NCBI RefSeq assembly: GCF_003583935.1
Contig: NZ_QYRN01000001.1
Location: 558,001-622,000, forward strand
Direction of reading: 5' to 3'
Source: Aureimonas flava
GTDB lineage: Bacteria > Pseudomonadota > Alphaproteobacteria > Rhizobiales > Rhizobiaceae
DNA length: 64,000 nucleotides
Shown here one piece after another: positions 33,094-42,030 of this stretch (position 1 is the stretch's first letter; every line of letters begins with the position of its first letter). The position numbers and the translations under genes were made by a program. Under the pieces are notes generated by a model, which saw nothing but the letters and a program-made list of their open reading frames with translations, was not told the origin of the DNA and did not search any database.

Positions 33094-33398
33094 GAGAGCG
33101 ATTCGGCGTAGTCGCCGCCGAGCGCGCGTCGGGCCGCGACCACGGCGGGCGGGCTCACGCCCGCATGCTCCGCGAAATCTCCGAGCGTCGCCTCGTCGCC
33201 GATCACGAAGTCCAGCACGCCGGCGAGGAAGGCCGGCTCCCCGGCGGCCTCGCGCAGGTTCTCCAACTCCAACCCGGTCAGGCGGAGGAAGCGATTGAAC
33301 AGCACCGTATCCGACGCCACGAACGACAGCGCGTCGATCGCCAAGGTGGATGCCTGATCTTCCGAAGTCCTATCCATTTCGAAGCGTTTCTTAACCAT
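33090..33398 (-). CDS. DUF3572 family protein
   Basis: 102 residues, all-helical, matching DUF3572 (ALSFVASDTVLFNRFLRLTGLELENLREAAGEPAFLAGVLDF is the conserved core, about residues 23-65). The family is small, found in alphaproteobacteria and often next to divK; its function is not known. An in-frame ATG lies 7 codons downstream (MDRTSEDQ). It is divergent from divK over about 118 bases. Confidence 0.88.
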   Translation of the reverse strand: MVKKRFEMDRTSEDQASTLAIDALSFVASDTVLFNRFLRLTGLELENLREAAGEPAFLAGVLDFVIGDEATLGDFAEHAGVSPPAVVAARRALGGDYAESLS

Positions 33399-33439
33399 GA
33401 CGATGCCTCACGCGGCCGGACGCTGCATTTCCACCTTTG

Positions 33440-33453
33440 TTAAATCAAATTAG
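33440..33453 (+). promoter_or_regulatory. Possible imperfect CtrA site upstream of divK
   Basis: TTAA (33440-33443) and TTAG (33450-33453) are 10 bases apart start to start, one short of the canonical TTAA-N7-TTAA of CtrA. In related bacteria CtrA acts on divK, which is the reason to note it. Weak match. Confidence 0.25.
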
Positions 33454-33516
33454 GGGTACTTTTGCGAACCGAGACAGGAACGGAAGCTGTTGGATTCCGC
33501 CAAGAAGGTTGCGTCA

Positions 33517-33888
33517 ATGACCAAGACCGTCATGATCGTCGAGGACAACGAGCTCAACATGAAGCTCTTCCGCGACCTCATCGAGGCCCATGGCTACCGC
33601 ACCGTCCAGACGCGCAGCGGCCTGACGGCCATGGATCTGGCGCGTGAAAGCCAGCCCGACCTGATCCTCATGGACATCCAGCTCCCGGAGATCTCGGGTC
33701 TGGAGGTGACCAAGCTGCTGAAGGCCGACGCCGATCTCCGGCGCATTCCGGTGATCGCGGTCACCGCCTTCGCGATGAAGGGAGACGAGGAGCGGATCCG
33801 CCAGGGCGGCTGCGAGGCCTACATTTCCAAGCCGATCGCGGTGACCAAGTTCATCGAGACGATCAAGTCGTTCCTCGGCGACGCGTGA
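33517..33888 (+). CDS. divK: Cell-cycle response regulator DivK
   Basis: 123 residues, a single receiver domain with no output domain. Phospho-acceptor Asp53 ([13 protein letters not shown]), acidic pair at Glu9/Asp10 ([14 protein letters not shown]), the switch Thr ([14 protein letters not shown]) and Lys in [11 protein letters not shown] are all present; the NELNMKLF stretch is typical of DivK. It transmits polarity signals from PleC/DivJ/DivL-type kinases to CtrA. The start at 33517 is the family start; an in-frame ATG at 33490 would add 9 residues. pleD, which often follows divK, is absent; rpmG is on the opposite strand. Confidence 0.95.
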   Translation: MTKTVMIVEDNELNMKLFRDLIEAHGYRTVQTRSGLTAMDLARESQPDLILMDIQLPEISGLEVTKLLKADADLRRIPVIAVTAFAMKGDEERIRQGGCEAYISKPIAVTKFIETIKSFLGDA

Positions 33889-33897
33889 GGGGCGCGG

Positions 33898-33912
33898 CCC
33901 TGCGTCGCAGGG
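33898..33912 (+). terminator. Short hairpin after divK
   Basis: CCCTGC (33898-33903) and GCAGGG (33907-33912) with a GTC loop, starting 10 bases past the divK stop, followed by TTAACC but no real T-run. It may be the divK terminator. Confidence 0.4.
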
Positions 33913-34205
33913 TTAACCATCCATGAAAAGATCACGTCTCGGATTAGTCCACAGGATTGATTCCGTCGCGATTCTCGGCAAGTCTCGGGCCGTGGGAAAA
34001 AGGGCGCAGGCAAGCCGCTCCCTTCGAGTTTCCCCATGGAATGCTCAGGTCCGCCGCATCTCCTGGGTCCCGTGGGGCGGTCGGTCGGCATCCGGTCAAT
34101 CGCGGTTTCCTCGTACCGTGATCGGATAGCCGACCGACCAACATCTCCGCCACCGTTCCCCGTCGTTCCTCGATCTCGCAATATCCGTCGGGCCAACAGC
34201 TCAAC
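33913..34205. other. Gap between divK and rpmG
   Basis: Roughly 290 bases between two convergent genes with no supportable ORF or RNA. This is where pleD would be expected in many relatives; no remnant of a GGDEF or receiver domain is visible here. Confidence 0.4.
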
Positions 34206-34233
34206 GCAAAACGCCGCCCCGAAGGGCGGCGGC
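34206..34233 (-). terminator. Intrinsic terminator of rpmG
   Basis: Read on the minus strand, GCCGCCGCCC-TTCG-GGGCGGCG is followed by TTTTGCG, a GC-rich stem with a stable TTCG tetraloop and a short T-run, about 25 bases past the rpmG stop. Confidence 0.8.
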
Positions 34234-34257
34234 ACGATCCCAGAAGGGATGATCGGC

Positions 34258-34425
34258 TTACTTGATCTTGGTCTCGCGGAACTCGACGTGCTTGCGCGCG
34301 ACCGGGTCGTACTTCGTCTTGACGAGCTTGTCGGTCATCGTACGGCTGTTCTTCTTCGTCACGTAGAAGAAGCCGGTGTCCGCCGTGCTCAGCAGCTTGA
34401 TCTTGATGGTCGTTGCCTTGGCCAT
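34258..34425 (-). CDS. rpmG: 50S ribosomal protein L33
   Basis: 55 residues, full length for L33. It begins [20 protein letters not shown] and ends VEFRETKIK, with the YVTKKNSRT stretch between; the zinc-binding Cys pairs are absent, so it is the C-minus form. It binds near the E site of the large subunit. It is monocistronic: a terminator follows and the nearest upstream gene, on the same strand, is 190 bases away. Confidence 0.97.
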   Translation of the reverse strand: MAKATTIKIKLLSTADTGFFYVTKKNSRTMTDKLVKTKYDPVARKHVEFRETKIK

Positions 34426-34616
34426 GGTCTTCGGTCCGTCCGTCTGTCAATTGTCGTGTCCTGCGCCGGGCGGAGCGATGGGCGACCGTCGCGCGAGGCA
34501 TGCAGGGCAGGGTTCGAGAAGATTCGAGTACCGGACCGGGTTCAGGCTCGATGCTCGACGGGGCGGACGAGCCGCCTCGACTATCGCGGCGGACACTACG
34601 CATGGCCGCGCTCAAG

Positions 34617-35804
34617 TCAAGAGGGACGCCGCAGGGTGCGCACTCCGATCGCCATCAGATAGGCCGCGAAGAAGGCCGCCAGCGCGTAGGCGAAGCCATT
34701 CGGCCCAAAGAAGTCCATGGAAACGCCGAGCCCCTGCGGGCCCACCAGCATGCCGAGCGAGTAGCAGAAGATGAAAGCCGCGTTGGCGGCCGCGAGATCG
34801 GCGCCGCGAAGGCGCGAGCCGAGATGGGCGAGACCCACCGTGTAGAGCCCCGCCACCACGCCGCCCCACAGGAACAGCACGACGGCAAGGAGCATCCAGT
34901 TGGTCGCGAGAAGAGGCAGCAGCAGGGCCCCGACGAGACCCACCGCAGCGAAGGCGAGAAGAAGGTGTCGCCGGTCGGCCACCCTGTCGCTCAGCAGACC
35001 CAGGGGTATCTGGAGCGCGACGCTGCCGAGACCGACCGCTGTCAGCAGCCGCGCCGCCCCGCCCTCGCTGAAGCCGATCGACAGGCCGTAGATCGGAAAC
35101 AGCGCCAGGCCGCCCGATTCCACCGCGCCGAACACCAGCACCGCGCAGGTCGCACTCGGCACCACCCAGAGGTAGCGGTGGAACGACGCGCCGTGGCCCC
35201 GATCAAGCACGGGCTCGGAGCGTCCCGCGAGGAACAGCGGAACAGCCGAAAGGAGGATGATTCCGGCGCCGAGCCCGAAAGGGAGGAAGCCCCGGCTGCC
35301 GACCAGCGAGAACAGGAAGGGCCCGAGGGCGAAGCCGAGCGCCAGCACCGTGGCGTAGATCCCGAGAACGAGGCCCCGCCGTCGCGGTGGCGAAACCGAG
35401 CTGATCCAGAACTCGGACAGAATGAACATCACCGTCACCGAGAAGTGGAAGACGAGCCGCAGCGGAAACCACGTCCAGAACGGCTGGAAGAGGTGGAACC
35501 CGACCGCCGAGAGCGCGGCGGCGACGATGGCGAGAAGGAGGGTCCCGCGAACGCCGAAGCGACGCGCGAGCGGAGCGACGCCCGGCGCGGCCAGAAGCGA
35601 GGCGACACCGGCGATGGCCGTGTTGAGGCCGATCATCGAGGCGGACAGCCCGCGGTTCTCCAGGACGACGCTGAGCAGCGGCAGGCCGAGCCCCAGCGCA
35701 AGCCCCACCGCCCCGATGGAAGCGATGGCGGCCGTCGCCCCCATCCAGTCGATGCGCTCAGGGTCGTCGGGGGGCGGCTTCGTGGCGGAGTGGCTGGGGG
35801 TCAT
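34617..35804 (-). CDS. Major facilitator superfamily transporter
   Basis: 395 residues, 12 predicted transmembrane helices, MFS_1 type similar in build to E. coli YcaD. The A-loop between helices 2 and 3 reads LARRFGVRGTLL (RxG motif), and a second copy GLLSDRVADRRHLLL occurs in the second half. Substrate cannot be told; context gives no hint. Its stop-to-start layout with the NUDIX gene upstream overlaps by 4 bases (35801-35804), so they share a transcript. Confidence 0.88.
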   Translation of the reverse strand: MTPSHSATKPPPDDPERIDWMGATAAIASIGAVGLALGLGLPLLSVVLENRGLSASMIGLNTAIAGVASLLAAPGVAPLARRFGVRGTLLLAIVAAALSAVGFHLFQPFWTWFPLRLVFHFSVTVMFILSEFWISSVSPPRRRGLVLGIYATVLALGFALGPFLFSLVGSRGFLPFGLGAGIILLSAVPLFLAGRSEPVLDRGHGASFHRYLWVVPSATCAVLVFGAVESGGLALFPIYGLSIGFSEGGAARLLTAVGLGSVALQIPLGLLSDRVADRRHLLLAFAAVGLVGALLLPLLATNWMLLAVVLFLWGGVVAGLYTVGLAHLGSRLRGADLAAANAAFIFCYSLGMLVGPQGLGVSMDFFGPNGFAYALAAFFAAYLMAIGVRTLRRPS

Positions 35805-36499
35805 AGATACTCGGTGCTGTGCCCGGCGCCGTCGCGGCGGAAGAAGGGATTCGGCGCTCCGGGATCGCGCTCCGTCCCGTCCCGAATCCGCCGAAAGGCG
35901 GCCTCCAGCACGAGTTCGGTGATCCGGGCGATGCGATACCTCTTAAGCTCGGCCGATCCCACCCATGTGACGCTTTCGAACTCGTCGGACGGGGGCGAAA
36001 GGGTCGCAGGCCGATGCAGGAGGCAGTCGGCGGGGGCCAGGAAGAAGCGCGCGTCGAACCGGCGCGGCATGCCGGGCGGCGTGATGGCGCGGGCGAGCGG
36101 AACCAGGGCGCGCGGCGTCGGCACGGCCCCGGCCGCCGCGAACGGCGCCCAAGCGTCGTGGCGCACGGGCAGGGCGCCCGGCCGGGCGACGAGCAGGCCC
36201 GTCTCCTCCTGCGTCTCGCGAATCGCAGCGAGCGCCAGGGCCGAGGCGCGGCGGCGGGAGCCGATCTTCGGCCGGCCCAGCATCAGGCGATCCGCCACCG
36301 CGTCGTCCAGCGGCAGATGGCGCGCCAACGCGCCGTCGCACGGCTCCAGGCGACCGCCGGGGAACACGAGGTGACCGGGCATGAACAGATGGCCCGCCGC
36401 ACGGACGCCCATCAGAAACCGCGTCTCGCCGCCGCTCCTGCGGAAAAGAAGCAGCGAAGCCGCATCCTTCGGTCGGAGGCGGGGCGTCGGCGCCGTCAA
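35801..36499 (-). CDS. NUDIX hydrolase
   Basis: 232 residues from a TTG start at 36499 that overlaps the upstream DUF983 stop; no ATG fits the N-terminus of the fold. The NUDIX motif is split by an insertion, as in NUDT7/NUDT19-like proteins: MPGHLVFPGGRLEP first, then AIRETQEETGLL with the metal-binding REXXEE. It cleaves a nucleoside diphosphate linked to some other group; the exact substrate (CoA, cap or other) is unknown. Part of a tight minus-strand cluster with 4-base overlaps on both sides. Confidence 0.85.
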   Translation of the reverse strand: MTAPTPRLRPKDAASLLLFRRSGGETRFLMGVRAAGHLFMPGHLVFPGGRLEPCDGALARHLPLDDAVADRLMLGRPKIGSRRRASALALAAIRETQEETGLLVARPGALPVRHDAWAPFAAAGAVPTPRALVPLARAITPPGMPRRFDARFFLAPADCLLHRPATLSPPSDEFESVTWVGSAELKRYRIARITELVLEAAFRRIRDGTERDPGAPNPFFRRDGAGHSTEYL

Positions 36500-36906
36500 T
36501 GATCGGCTTCTGCGGCCGACCCACCGAAACCGTGCATGCGGATCGCCCACTGCAGCCCGATGGTCGCCCCCTTGAGGGGTTGCAGCAGGACCAGCGAGAG
36601 AATGAGGGTGACCGGAATCCAGATCGCCAGGTGGGCGGCGAGCGACAGCTCGACCCATTCCTCGGTGCCCATGAACAGCGCCACCACGATATGCCCGACG
36701 ATGAAGACCGTCAGGTAGGGCGGGAGGTCGTCCGCCCGGTGATGGGTGTAGGTCTCGTGGCATCGGTCGCAACGATCGACGCTCTTGAGGAAGCCGCGGA
36801 ACAGCCGACCCTCGCCGCAATGGGGGCAGCGCATGCGAAAACCGCGCCACATGGCCTGAACCACGTCGCGGCGTTCGGGCGGCGAGCCACCGGCCTCCGC
36901 GCTCAT
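36496..36906 (-). CDS. DUF983 family zinc-ribbon membrane protein
   Basis: 136 residues. Two CxxC pairs form a probable zinc ribbon (RCPHCGEGRLFRGF and DRCDRCHETY) in front of two transmembrane helices (about residues 62-82 and 88-112), the DUF983 layout. Function is not known; the family is widespread in alphaproteobacteria. The start at 36906 overlaps the end of rnr as ATGA. Confidence 0.9.
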   Translation of the reverse strand: MSAEAGGSPPERRDVVQAMWRGFRMRCPHCGEGRLFRGFLKSVDRCDRCHETYTHHRADDLPPYLTVFIVGHIVVALFMGTEEWVELSLAAHLAIWIPVTLILSLVLLQPLKGATIGLQWAIRMHGFGGSAAEADH

Positions 36907-39176
36907 CGCTTCTTCCTCACCTTGCCGGCGACGTTCTTGGCACGGCCGGCGCGGCCCGGGCGACCGCTGCGCATGCGCGTCTTGTGGAACGAGCCCGTCG
37001 TGCCCGGCAGTTCGCGCGCCTCCGTCAGCATCTCGAAGCGCATGGTCCCCGACAGCGGCGCGGCCTCCACGAGCTTCACCTCCACCGTGTCGCCCAGCCG
37101 GTAGCCGAGGCGCGTGCGCTCGCCGACCAGGGTGTGGGCGGCCTCGTCGTGATGGAAGTAGTCGCGCCCGAGCGTCGAGATCGGCACGAAGCCATCCGCC
37201 CCGTAGGCGGGAAGCTGAACGAACAGGCCGGCCCGCGTGACGCCCGTGACGCGCCCTTCGAAGGTTTCGCCGAGCCGCCCCGCCAGATGCTGGGCGATCA
37301 GCCGATCGACGGTGTCGCGCTCGGCCGCCATGGCGCGGCGCTCGGCCTGGCTGATCTCTTCGGCGGTCCGTTCGAACTCGGCCTCCTGCTCGCGCGTGAT
37401 GCCGCCGGCCCCGAGATCCAGCGCCTTGACCAACGCCCGATGCACCACGAGATCGGCATAGCGCCGGATCGGCGAGGTGAAATGCGCGTAGCGCATCAGG
37501 TTCAGGCCGAAATGGCCGATATTGTCGGGCGAGTAGTTCGCCTGGCTCTGCGAACGGAGCACCACCTCGTTGACGAGGCTTTCGTGCTCGCCGCCGCGCA
37601 CGGCCTTCAGGATGCCGTTGAAATGGGCGGGCCGCAGGTTGCCGCTCTTTGCGAGCGGCAGTTCCAGCGTTCGCAGGAAGTCGCGCAGCGATTCCATCTT
37701 GGCCATGGAGGGCGCGTCGTGCGCCCGGTAGATCAGCGCCTGCTTCTGTCGCTCCAGCGTCTCGGCCGCCGCGACGTTGGCCTGGATCATCATCTCCTCG
37801 ATCAGGCGATGGGCGTCGAGCCGGTCGGGCACCACGACGCGATCCACTCGGCCATTCGCGTCGAGGAGGATCTTGCGCTCGGGCAGGTCGAGATCGAGCG
37901 GCTGGCGCTCCCGGCGCGCCGTGACCAGGGCGCGGTACGCCGCCCAGAGCGGGCGCAACACCGTTTCGAGGATCGGCGCGGCCACTCCGTTCGGTTGCCC
38001 ATCGATCGCCGCCTGCGCCTCCTCGTAGGCGAGCTTCGCGTGGCTGCGCATCATGATGCGGAAGAACCGATGCCCGCGCTTGGCGCCCTGTGCGTCGAAC
38101 ACCATGCGCACCGCGAGCGCAGGCCGGTCGACACCTTCGCGCAGCGAACACAGGTCGTTGGAGATGCGCTCGGGCAGCATGGGCACGACGCGGTCGGGGA
38201 AGTAGACCGAATTGCCCCGAAGCCGCGCCTCGGCGTCGAGCTTGGTGCCCGGCCGCACGTACCAGGAGACGTCCGCGATCGCGACGGTGACGACGAAGCC
38301 GCCGGGATTGGCGGGGTCCTCGTCCGGCCGGGCATGGACGGCGTCGTCGTGGTCCTTGGCGTCACGCGGGTCGATCGTCACCAGCGGCAGGTCGCGCCAG
38401 TCCTCTCGGTGCTCCATGGTCGCTGCGCCGGCGCGCTCGGCCTCGGCCAGCACGCTTTCGGGAAACACGTGCGGGATCGAATGGGCGTGCAGCGCGATGG
38501 TGGAGATCGCCCGCTCGGTCGCCACGGAGCCGATGACCTCGGCGACCGAGCCTGTCGGCAGGCCCCGCCGCTGATGCTCGGCGGGCTCCACCTCGACGAG
38601 GTCGCCGTCCCTCGCTTCGCGGGTGCTACCCGGGGGAATGGCGTATTCGAGCTGACGGCGCTCCACGGGTTCCACCCGCCCGCCGCCGCCCGGCGTCGCG
38701 CGGAACACGCCGATGGCGCGCGCGGTGCGCCTTTCCAGCTTGCGGATCACCTTGGCGCTCGGGCCGTGCTCGCCCTCGTAGGCAAGCTGCGCGAGCACCC
38801 GGTCGCCGATGCCGACGGCCGGGCCGGATCCGCCGGCGCGCAGGGCGAAACGGGGGCGCGGGCCGCGCTCCTCTTCGTCCCAGCCGACCGGATCGGCGAG
38901 GAGGCCGCCGTCCGCATCGCGCGCGCGAACCTCAAGCACGCCGACCGTCGGCAGCTCGCCGGGACGGCGATAGCTCTTGCGGCCGCCTTCCAGAACCCCT
39001 TCGGCCTGAAGGTCGGCCAGGATGTCCTTGAGGACGTAGCGGTCGTCGCCCTTGACCCCGAAGGCCTTCGCGAGGTCGCGCTTGGTGGCGCGGCCCGGAT
39101 TTTCGGCCAGGAACCGCAGGACGTCTTCGCGGCTCAGCGAGCGCGCTTCTCCTTGGGGTTTCGCGCGCTTCGCCAT
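36903..39176 (-). CDS. rnr: Ribonuclease R
   Basis: 757 residues of the RNase II/R family, a 3'-to-5' exonuclease that degrades structured RNA. Order: a winged-helix N-terminus (EDVLRFLAENPGRATKRDLAKAFGV), a cold-shock-like domain, the RNB catalytic domain with the metal aspartates in TIDPRDAKDHDDAVHA, and an S1 domain (FEGRVTGVTRAGLFVQLPAYGADGFVPI), then a Lys/Arg-rich tail of about 25 residues. It lies 5 bases after topA, so topA and rnr are probably one transcript. Confidence 0.97.
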   Translation of the reverse strand: MAKRAKPQGEARSLSREDVLRFLAENPGRATKRDLAKAFGVKGDDRYVLKDILADLQAEGVLEGGRKSYRRPGELPTVGVLEVRARDADGGLLADPVGWDEEERGPRPRFALRAGGSGPAVGIGDRVLAQLAYEGEHGPSAKVIRKLERRTARAIGVFRATPGGGGRVEPVERRQLEYAIPPGSTREARDGDLVEVEPAEHQRRGLPTGSVAEVIGSVATERAISTIALHAHSIPHVFPESVLAEAERAGAATMEHREDWRDLPLVTIDPRDAKDHDDAVHARPDEDPANPGGFVVTVAIADVSWYVRPGTKLDAEARLRGNSVYFPDRVVPMLPERISNDLCSLREGVDRPALAVRMVFDAQGAKRGHRFFRIMMRSHAKLAYEEAQAAIDGQPNGVAAPILETVLRPLWAAYRALVTARRERQPLDLDLPERKILLDANGRVDRVVVPDRLDAHRLIEEMMIQANVAAAETLERQKQALIYRAHDAPSMAKMESLRDFLRTLELPLAKSGNLRPAHFNGILKAVRGGEHESLVNEVVLRSQSQANYSPDNIGHFGLNLMRYAHFTSPIRRYADLVVHRALVKALDLGAGGITREQEAEFERTAEEISQAERRAMAAERDTVDRLIAQHLAGRLGETFEGRVTGVTRAGLFVQLPAYGADGFVPISTLGRDYFHHDEAAHTLVGERTRLGYRLGDTVEVKLVEAAPLSGTMRFEMLTEARELPGTTGSFHKTRMRSGRPGRAGRAKNVAGKVRKKR

Positions 39177-39181
39177 CCGGG

Positions 39182-41911
39182 TCAGTCCGCCTTCGCCTTC
39201 GCCGCCGGCTTGCGGGCCGCCGGCTTCTTGGCAGCGGCCGTCTTGGTCTCGCCGGCCTTTGCCGAGGCCCGGCGTGGCGCCGGCTTCTTCGGCTTCTCCT
39301 CACCGTCCGCCTTCGCGGCCTTGGTCGTCTTAATCGCCTTCTTGGCCGGCGCCTTCTTGATCTTCGTGCCGGTCTTTTCGGCGCGCTCGTTGAGGATCTG
39401 GATCGCCTCTTCCAGAGTCACGCTGGCGGGGTCCTTGCCGCGCGGCAGCGTCGCGTTCACCTTGCCGGCGTTGACGTAGGGGCCGAAACGGCCCTCGCGC
39501 ACGGTGATCGACCCGCCGATGGTCGGGTGTTCGCCGAGCGTCGCGAGCGCCGCCGGCGTTCCGCGCCCGCGCCCCCCGCGCTCCTTCTTCTCGGCGATCA
39601 CGGTGACGGCGCGGTTGAGGCCGACCGTCAGCACGTCCTCGATCGACTCGAGGTTGGCATAGGCGCCGTCGTGCTGGAGGAACGGCCCGTAGCGGCCGAG
39701 GCCGGCGAGGATGGGCTTTCCCGTTTCCGGATGGATGCCCACCTCGCGCGGCAGCGACAGGAGCTGGCGCGCCTTCTCGAAGTCGATGTCGGCCACCTGC
39801 CAGCCCTTGGGCAGGGACGAACGCTTCGCCTCCTTGCCCTCGCCGCGCTGGACGTAGGGGCCGAAGCGGCCGGACCGCAGCGTCACCGGCTCGCCGGTTT
39901 CGGGATCGGTGCCGAGGTCCTTCGGCTCGTTCAGCCCGCCGTCGCCGTCCACGCCCTCGGCCTGGAGGTTGGTGCCGAGCTGCCGCGTGAAGCCGCATTC
40001 GGGATAGTTGGAGCAACCCACGAAGGCGCCGAACTTGCCCAGCTTGAGGCTGAGCCGGCCGTCGCTGCAGCGCGGGCAGGCGCGCGGGTCCGTCCCGTCG
40101 CCCTTGTCCGGGAAGACGAGCGGCGCGAGTTCCTCGTTCAAGGCGTCCAGCACGTCCGAGACGCGCAGTTCCTTGGTGCCGTCCACCTGGGCGGAGAAAT
40201 CGCGCCAGAACTCACGCAGAACATCCTTCCAGGACAGTTCGCCAGCGGAGATGCCGTCGAGCTTGCCCTCGAGGTCGGCCGTGAAGTCGTACTCCACGTA
40301 GCGTTCGAAGAAGTTGTGCAGGAAGGCCGTGACCAGCCGCCCCTTCGAATCGGGGAACAGCTTGCGCTTGTCCTGGACGATGTACTCGCGGTCCTGCAGC
40401 GTCTGGAGCGTCGCGGCGTAGGTGGAGGGGCGCCCGATGCCGAGCTCCTCCATCTTCTTGATGAGCGAGGCTTCGGAGTAGCGGGGCGGGGGCTCGGTGA
40501 AGTGCTGGGTCGGATCGACCGACAGGCGCTTCAGCGCATCGTTCGCGCTGATCTCGGGCAGGCGCGCGCTGTCGTCGTCGTCCTCGCTCGTCTCGGCGGG
40601 AGCCTTGGAATCGTCGCGGTGATCCTGATAGGCGCCGATGAAGCCGTCGAAGCGGATCACCGAGCCGGTGGCGCGCAGCATGGCGCGCCGGCCGCCGCCC
40701 GTCGCTTCGATCTCGGCCGTGGTGCGCTCGATCTCGGCAGACGCCATCTGGCTGGCGATGGCGCGCTTCCAGATCAGGTCGTAAAGCCGTGCCTGGTCGC
40801 GATCCAGGAAGCGTTCCACCTCCTTCGGATGGCGGTCGAAGCTCGTCGGGCGGATCGCCTCGTGCGCTTCCTGCGCGTTCTTCGCCTTGGTCGAATAGAA
40901 GCGCGGCTTCTCGGGCACGTAACGCTCGCCGAACGTCGTGCCGATCGCCTTGCGGGCGTCGGAGACCGCTTCCGGCGCCATCTGCACGCCGTCGGTTCGC
41001 ATATAGGTGATGAGGCCCACCGTCTCGCCGCCGATGTCCATGCCCTCGTAGAGGCGCTGGGCGATCTGCATGGTGCGCGAGGCGCCGAAGCCGAGCTTGG
41101 CCGAGGCTGCCTGCTGAAGGCTGGAAGTGGTGAAGGGCGGCGACGGGTTGCGGCGCGTCGGCTTCGCCTCGACCGACAGCGCCTTGAACGCGGCGCCGTT
41201 CAGCATGTCGCGCATCTCGAAGGCGCGCGCTTCGTTGCCGATCGACAGGCGCTGGAGCTTCTCGCCGTCGAAGGCGGTCAGGCGCGCGGTGAAGTCCTCG
41301 CCGCGCGGCGTCGAGAGGCGGGCGGCGATCTGCCAGTACTCGTCGGTCTTGAACCGCTCGATCTCGGCCTCGCGGTCGCAGACGAGGCGCAGCGCCACCG
41401 ATTGGACGCGGCCCGCCGAGCGGGCGCCCGGCAGCTTGCGCCAGAGAACCGGGGAAAGCGTGAAGCCGACGAGATAGTCCAGCGCGCGACGGGCGAGATA
41501 GGCGTCCACCAGCGGCACGTCGATCTCGCGCGGATTCGCCATCGCGTCCAGCACCGCCTTCTTGGTGATGGCGTTGAAGACGACGCGGCTGACCGGCTTG
41601 TCCTTGATGACCTTCTTCTGCTGCAACACCTCGAGCACGTGCCACGAGATGGCCTCGCCCTCGCGATCCGGGTCGGTGGCGAGGATCAGGCCGTCGGCGC
41701 CCTTCACGGCCTGCGCGATCTCGGTCAGGCGCTTCTGCGACGGCTTGTCGACCTCCCAATCCATGGCGAAGTCGTCGTCCGGGCGCACCGATCCGTCCTT
41801 GGGCGGCAGGTCGCGCACATGGCCGAAGGAGGCGAGCACCTTGTAGTTGCTGCCGAGATATTTGTTGATCGTCTTCGCTTTGGCCGGCGATTCGACGATA
41901 ACGACTTCCAT
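39182..41911 (-). CDS. topA: DNA topoisomerase I
   Basis: 909 residues, type IA enzyme that relaxes negative supercoils. The TOPRIM domain opens with VVIVESPAKAKTINKYLG and holds ATDPDREGEAISWH; the active-site Tyr is Tyr303 in GLITYMRTDGVQM. C-terminal parts are one zinc ribbon (CPRCSDGRLSLKLGKFGAFVGCSNYPEC) and several topoisomerase C-terminal repeats, then an Ala/Lys tail of about 70 residues typical of alphaproteobacteria and actinobacteria. The start at 41911 (MEVVIVES) is the family start; the frame is open 18 codons further. Upstream is dprA on the same strand. Confidence 0.98.
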   Translation of the reverse strand: MEVVIVESPAKAKTINKYLGSNYKVLASFGHVRDLPPKDGSVRPDDDFAMDWEVDKPSQKRLTEIAQAVKGADGLILATDPDREGEAISWHVLEVLQQKKVIKDKPVSRVVFNAITKKAVLDAMANPREIDVPLVDAYLARRALDYLVGFTLSPVLWRKLPGARSAGRVQSVALRLVCDREAEIERFKTDEYWQIAARLSTPRGEDFTARLTAFDGEKLQRLSIGNEARAFEMRDMLNGAAFKALSVEAKPTRRNPSPPFTTSSLQQAASAKLGFGASRTMQIAQRLYEGMDIGGETVGLITYMRTDGVQMAPEAVSDARKAIGTTFGERYVPEKPRFYSTKAKNAQEAHEAIRPTSFDRHPKEVERFLDRDQARLYDLIWKRAIASQMASAEIERTTAEIEATGGGRRAMLRATGSVIRFDGFIGAYQDHRDDSKAPAETSEDDDDSARLPEISANDALKRLSVDPTQHFTEPPPRYSEASLIKKMEELGIGRPSTYAATLQTLQDREYIVQDKRKLFPDSKGRLVTAFLHNFFERYVEYDFTADLEGKLDGISAGELSWKDVLREFWRDFSAQVDGTKELRVSDVLDALNEELAPLVFPDKGDGTDPRACPRCSDGRLSLKLGKFGAFVGCSNYPECGFTRQLGTNLQAEGVDGDGGLNEPKDLGTDPETGEPVTLRSGRFGPYVQRGEGKEAKRSSLPKGWQVADIDFEKARQLLSLPREVGIHPETGKPILAGLGRYGPFLQHDGAYANLESIEDVLTVGLNRAVTVIAEKKERGGRGRGTPAALATLGEHPTIGGSITVREGRFGPYVNAGKVNATLPRGKDPASVTLEEAIQILNERAEKTGTKIKKAPAKKAIKTTKAAKADGEEKPKKPAPRRASAKAGETKTAAAKKPAARKPAAKAKAD

Positions 41912-42030
41912 GAGCGAACGGTCCTGGGGAAGGGGGCGGACGCACGGGGCCGCCGGAAACTTCAAGCTTCGCTCACATGGACAGGCCGGGCGCGCCGGTC
42001 AACCCCGATACGCTCCGGCGGGCGCTCCGC

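Noticed and set aside
33923-34129. Short plus-strand frame after divK, considered as a pleD remnant
   Set aside because: No receiver or GGDEF motif; looks random.
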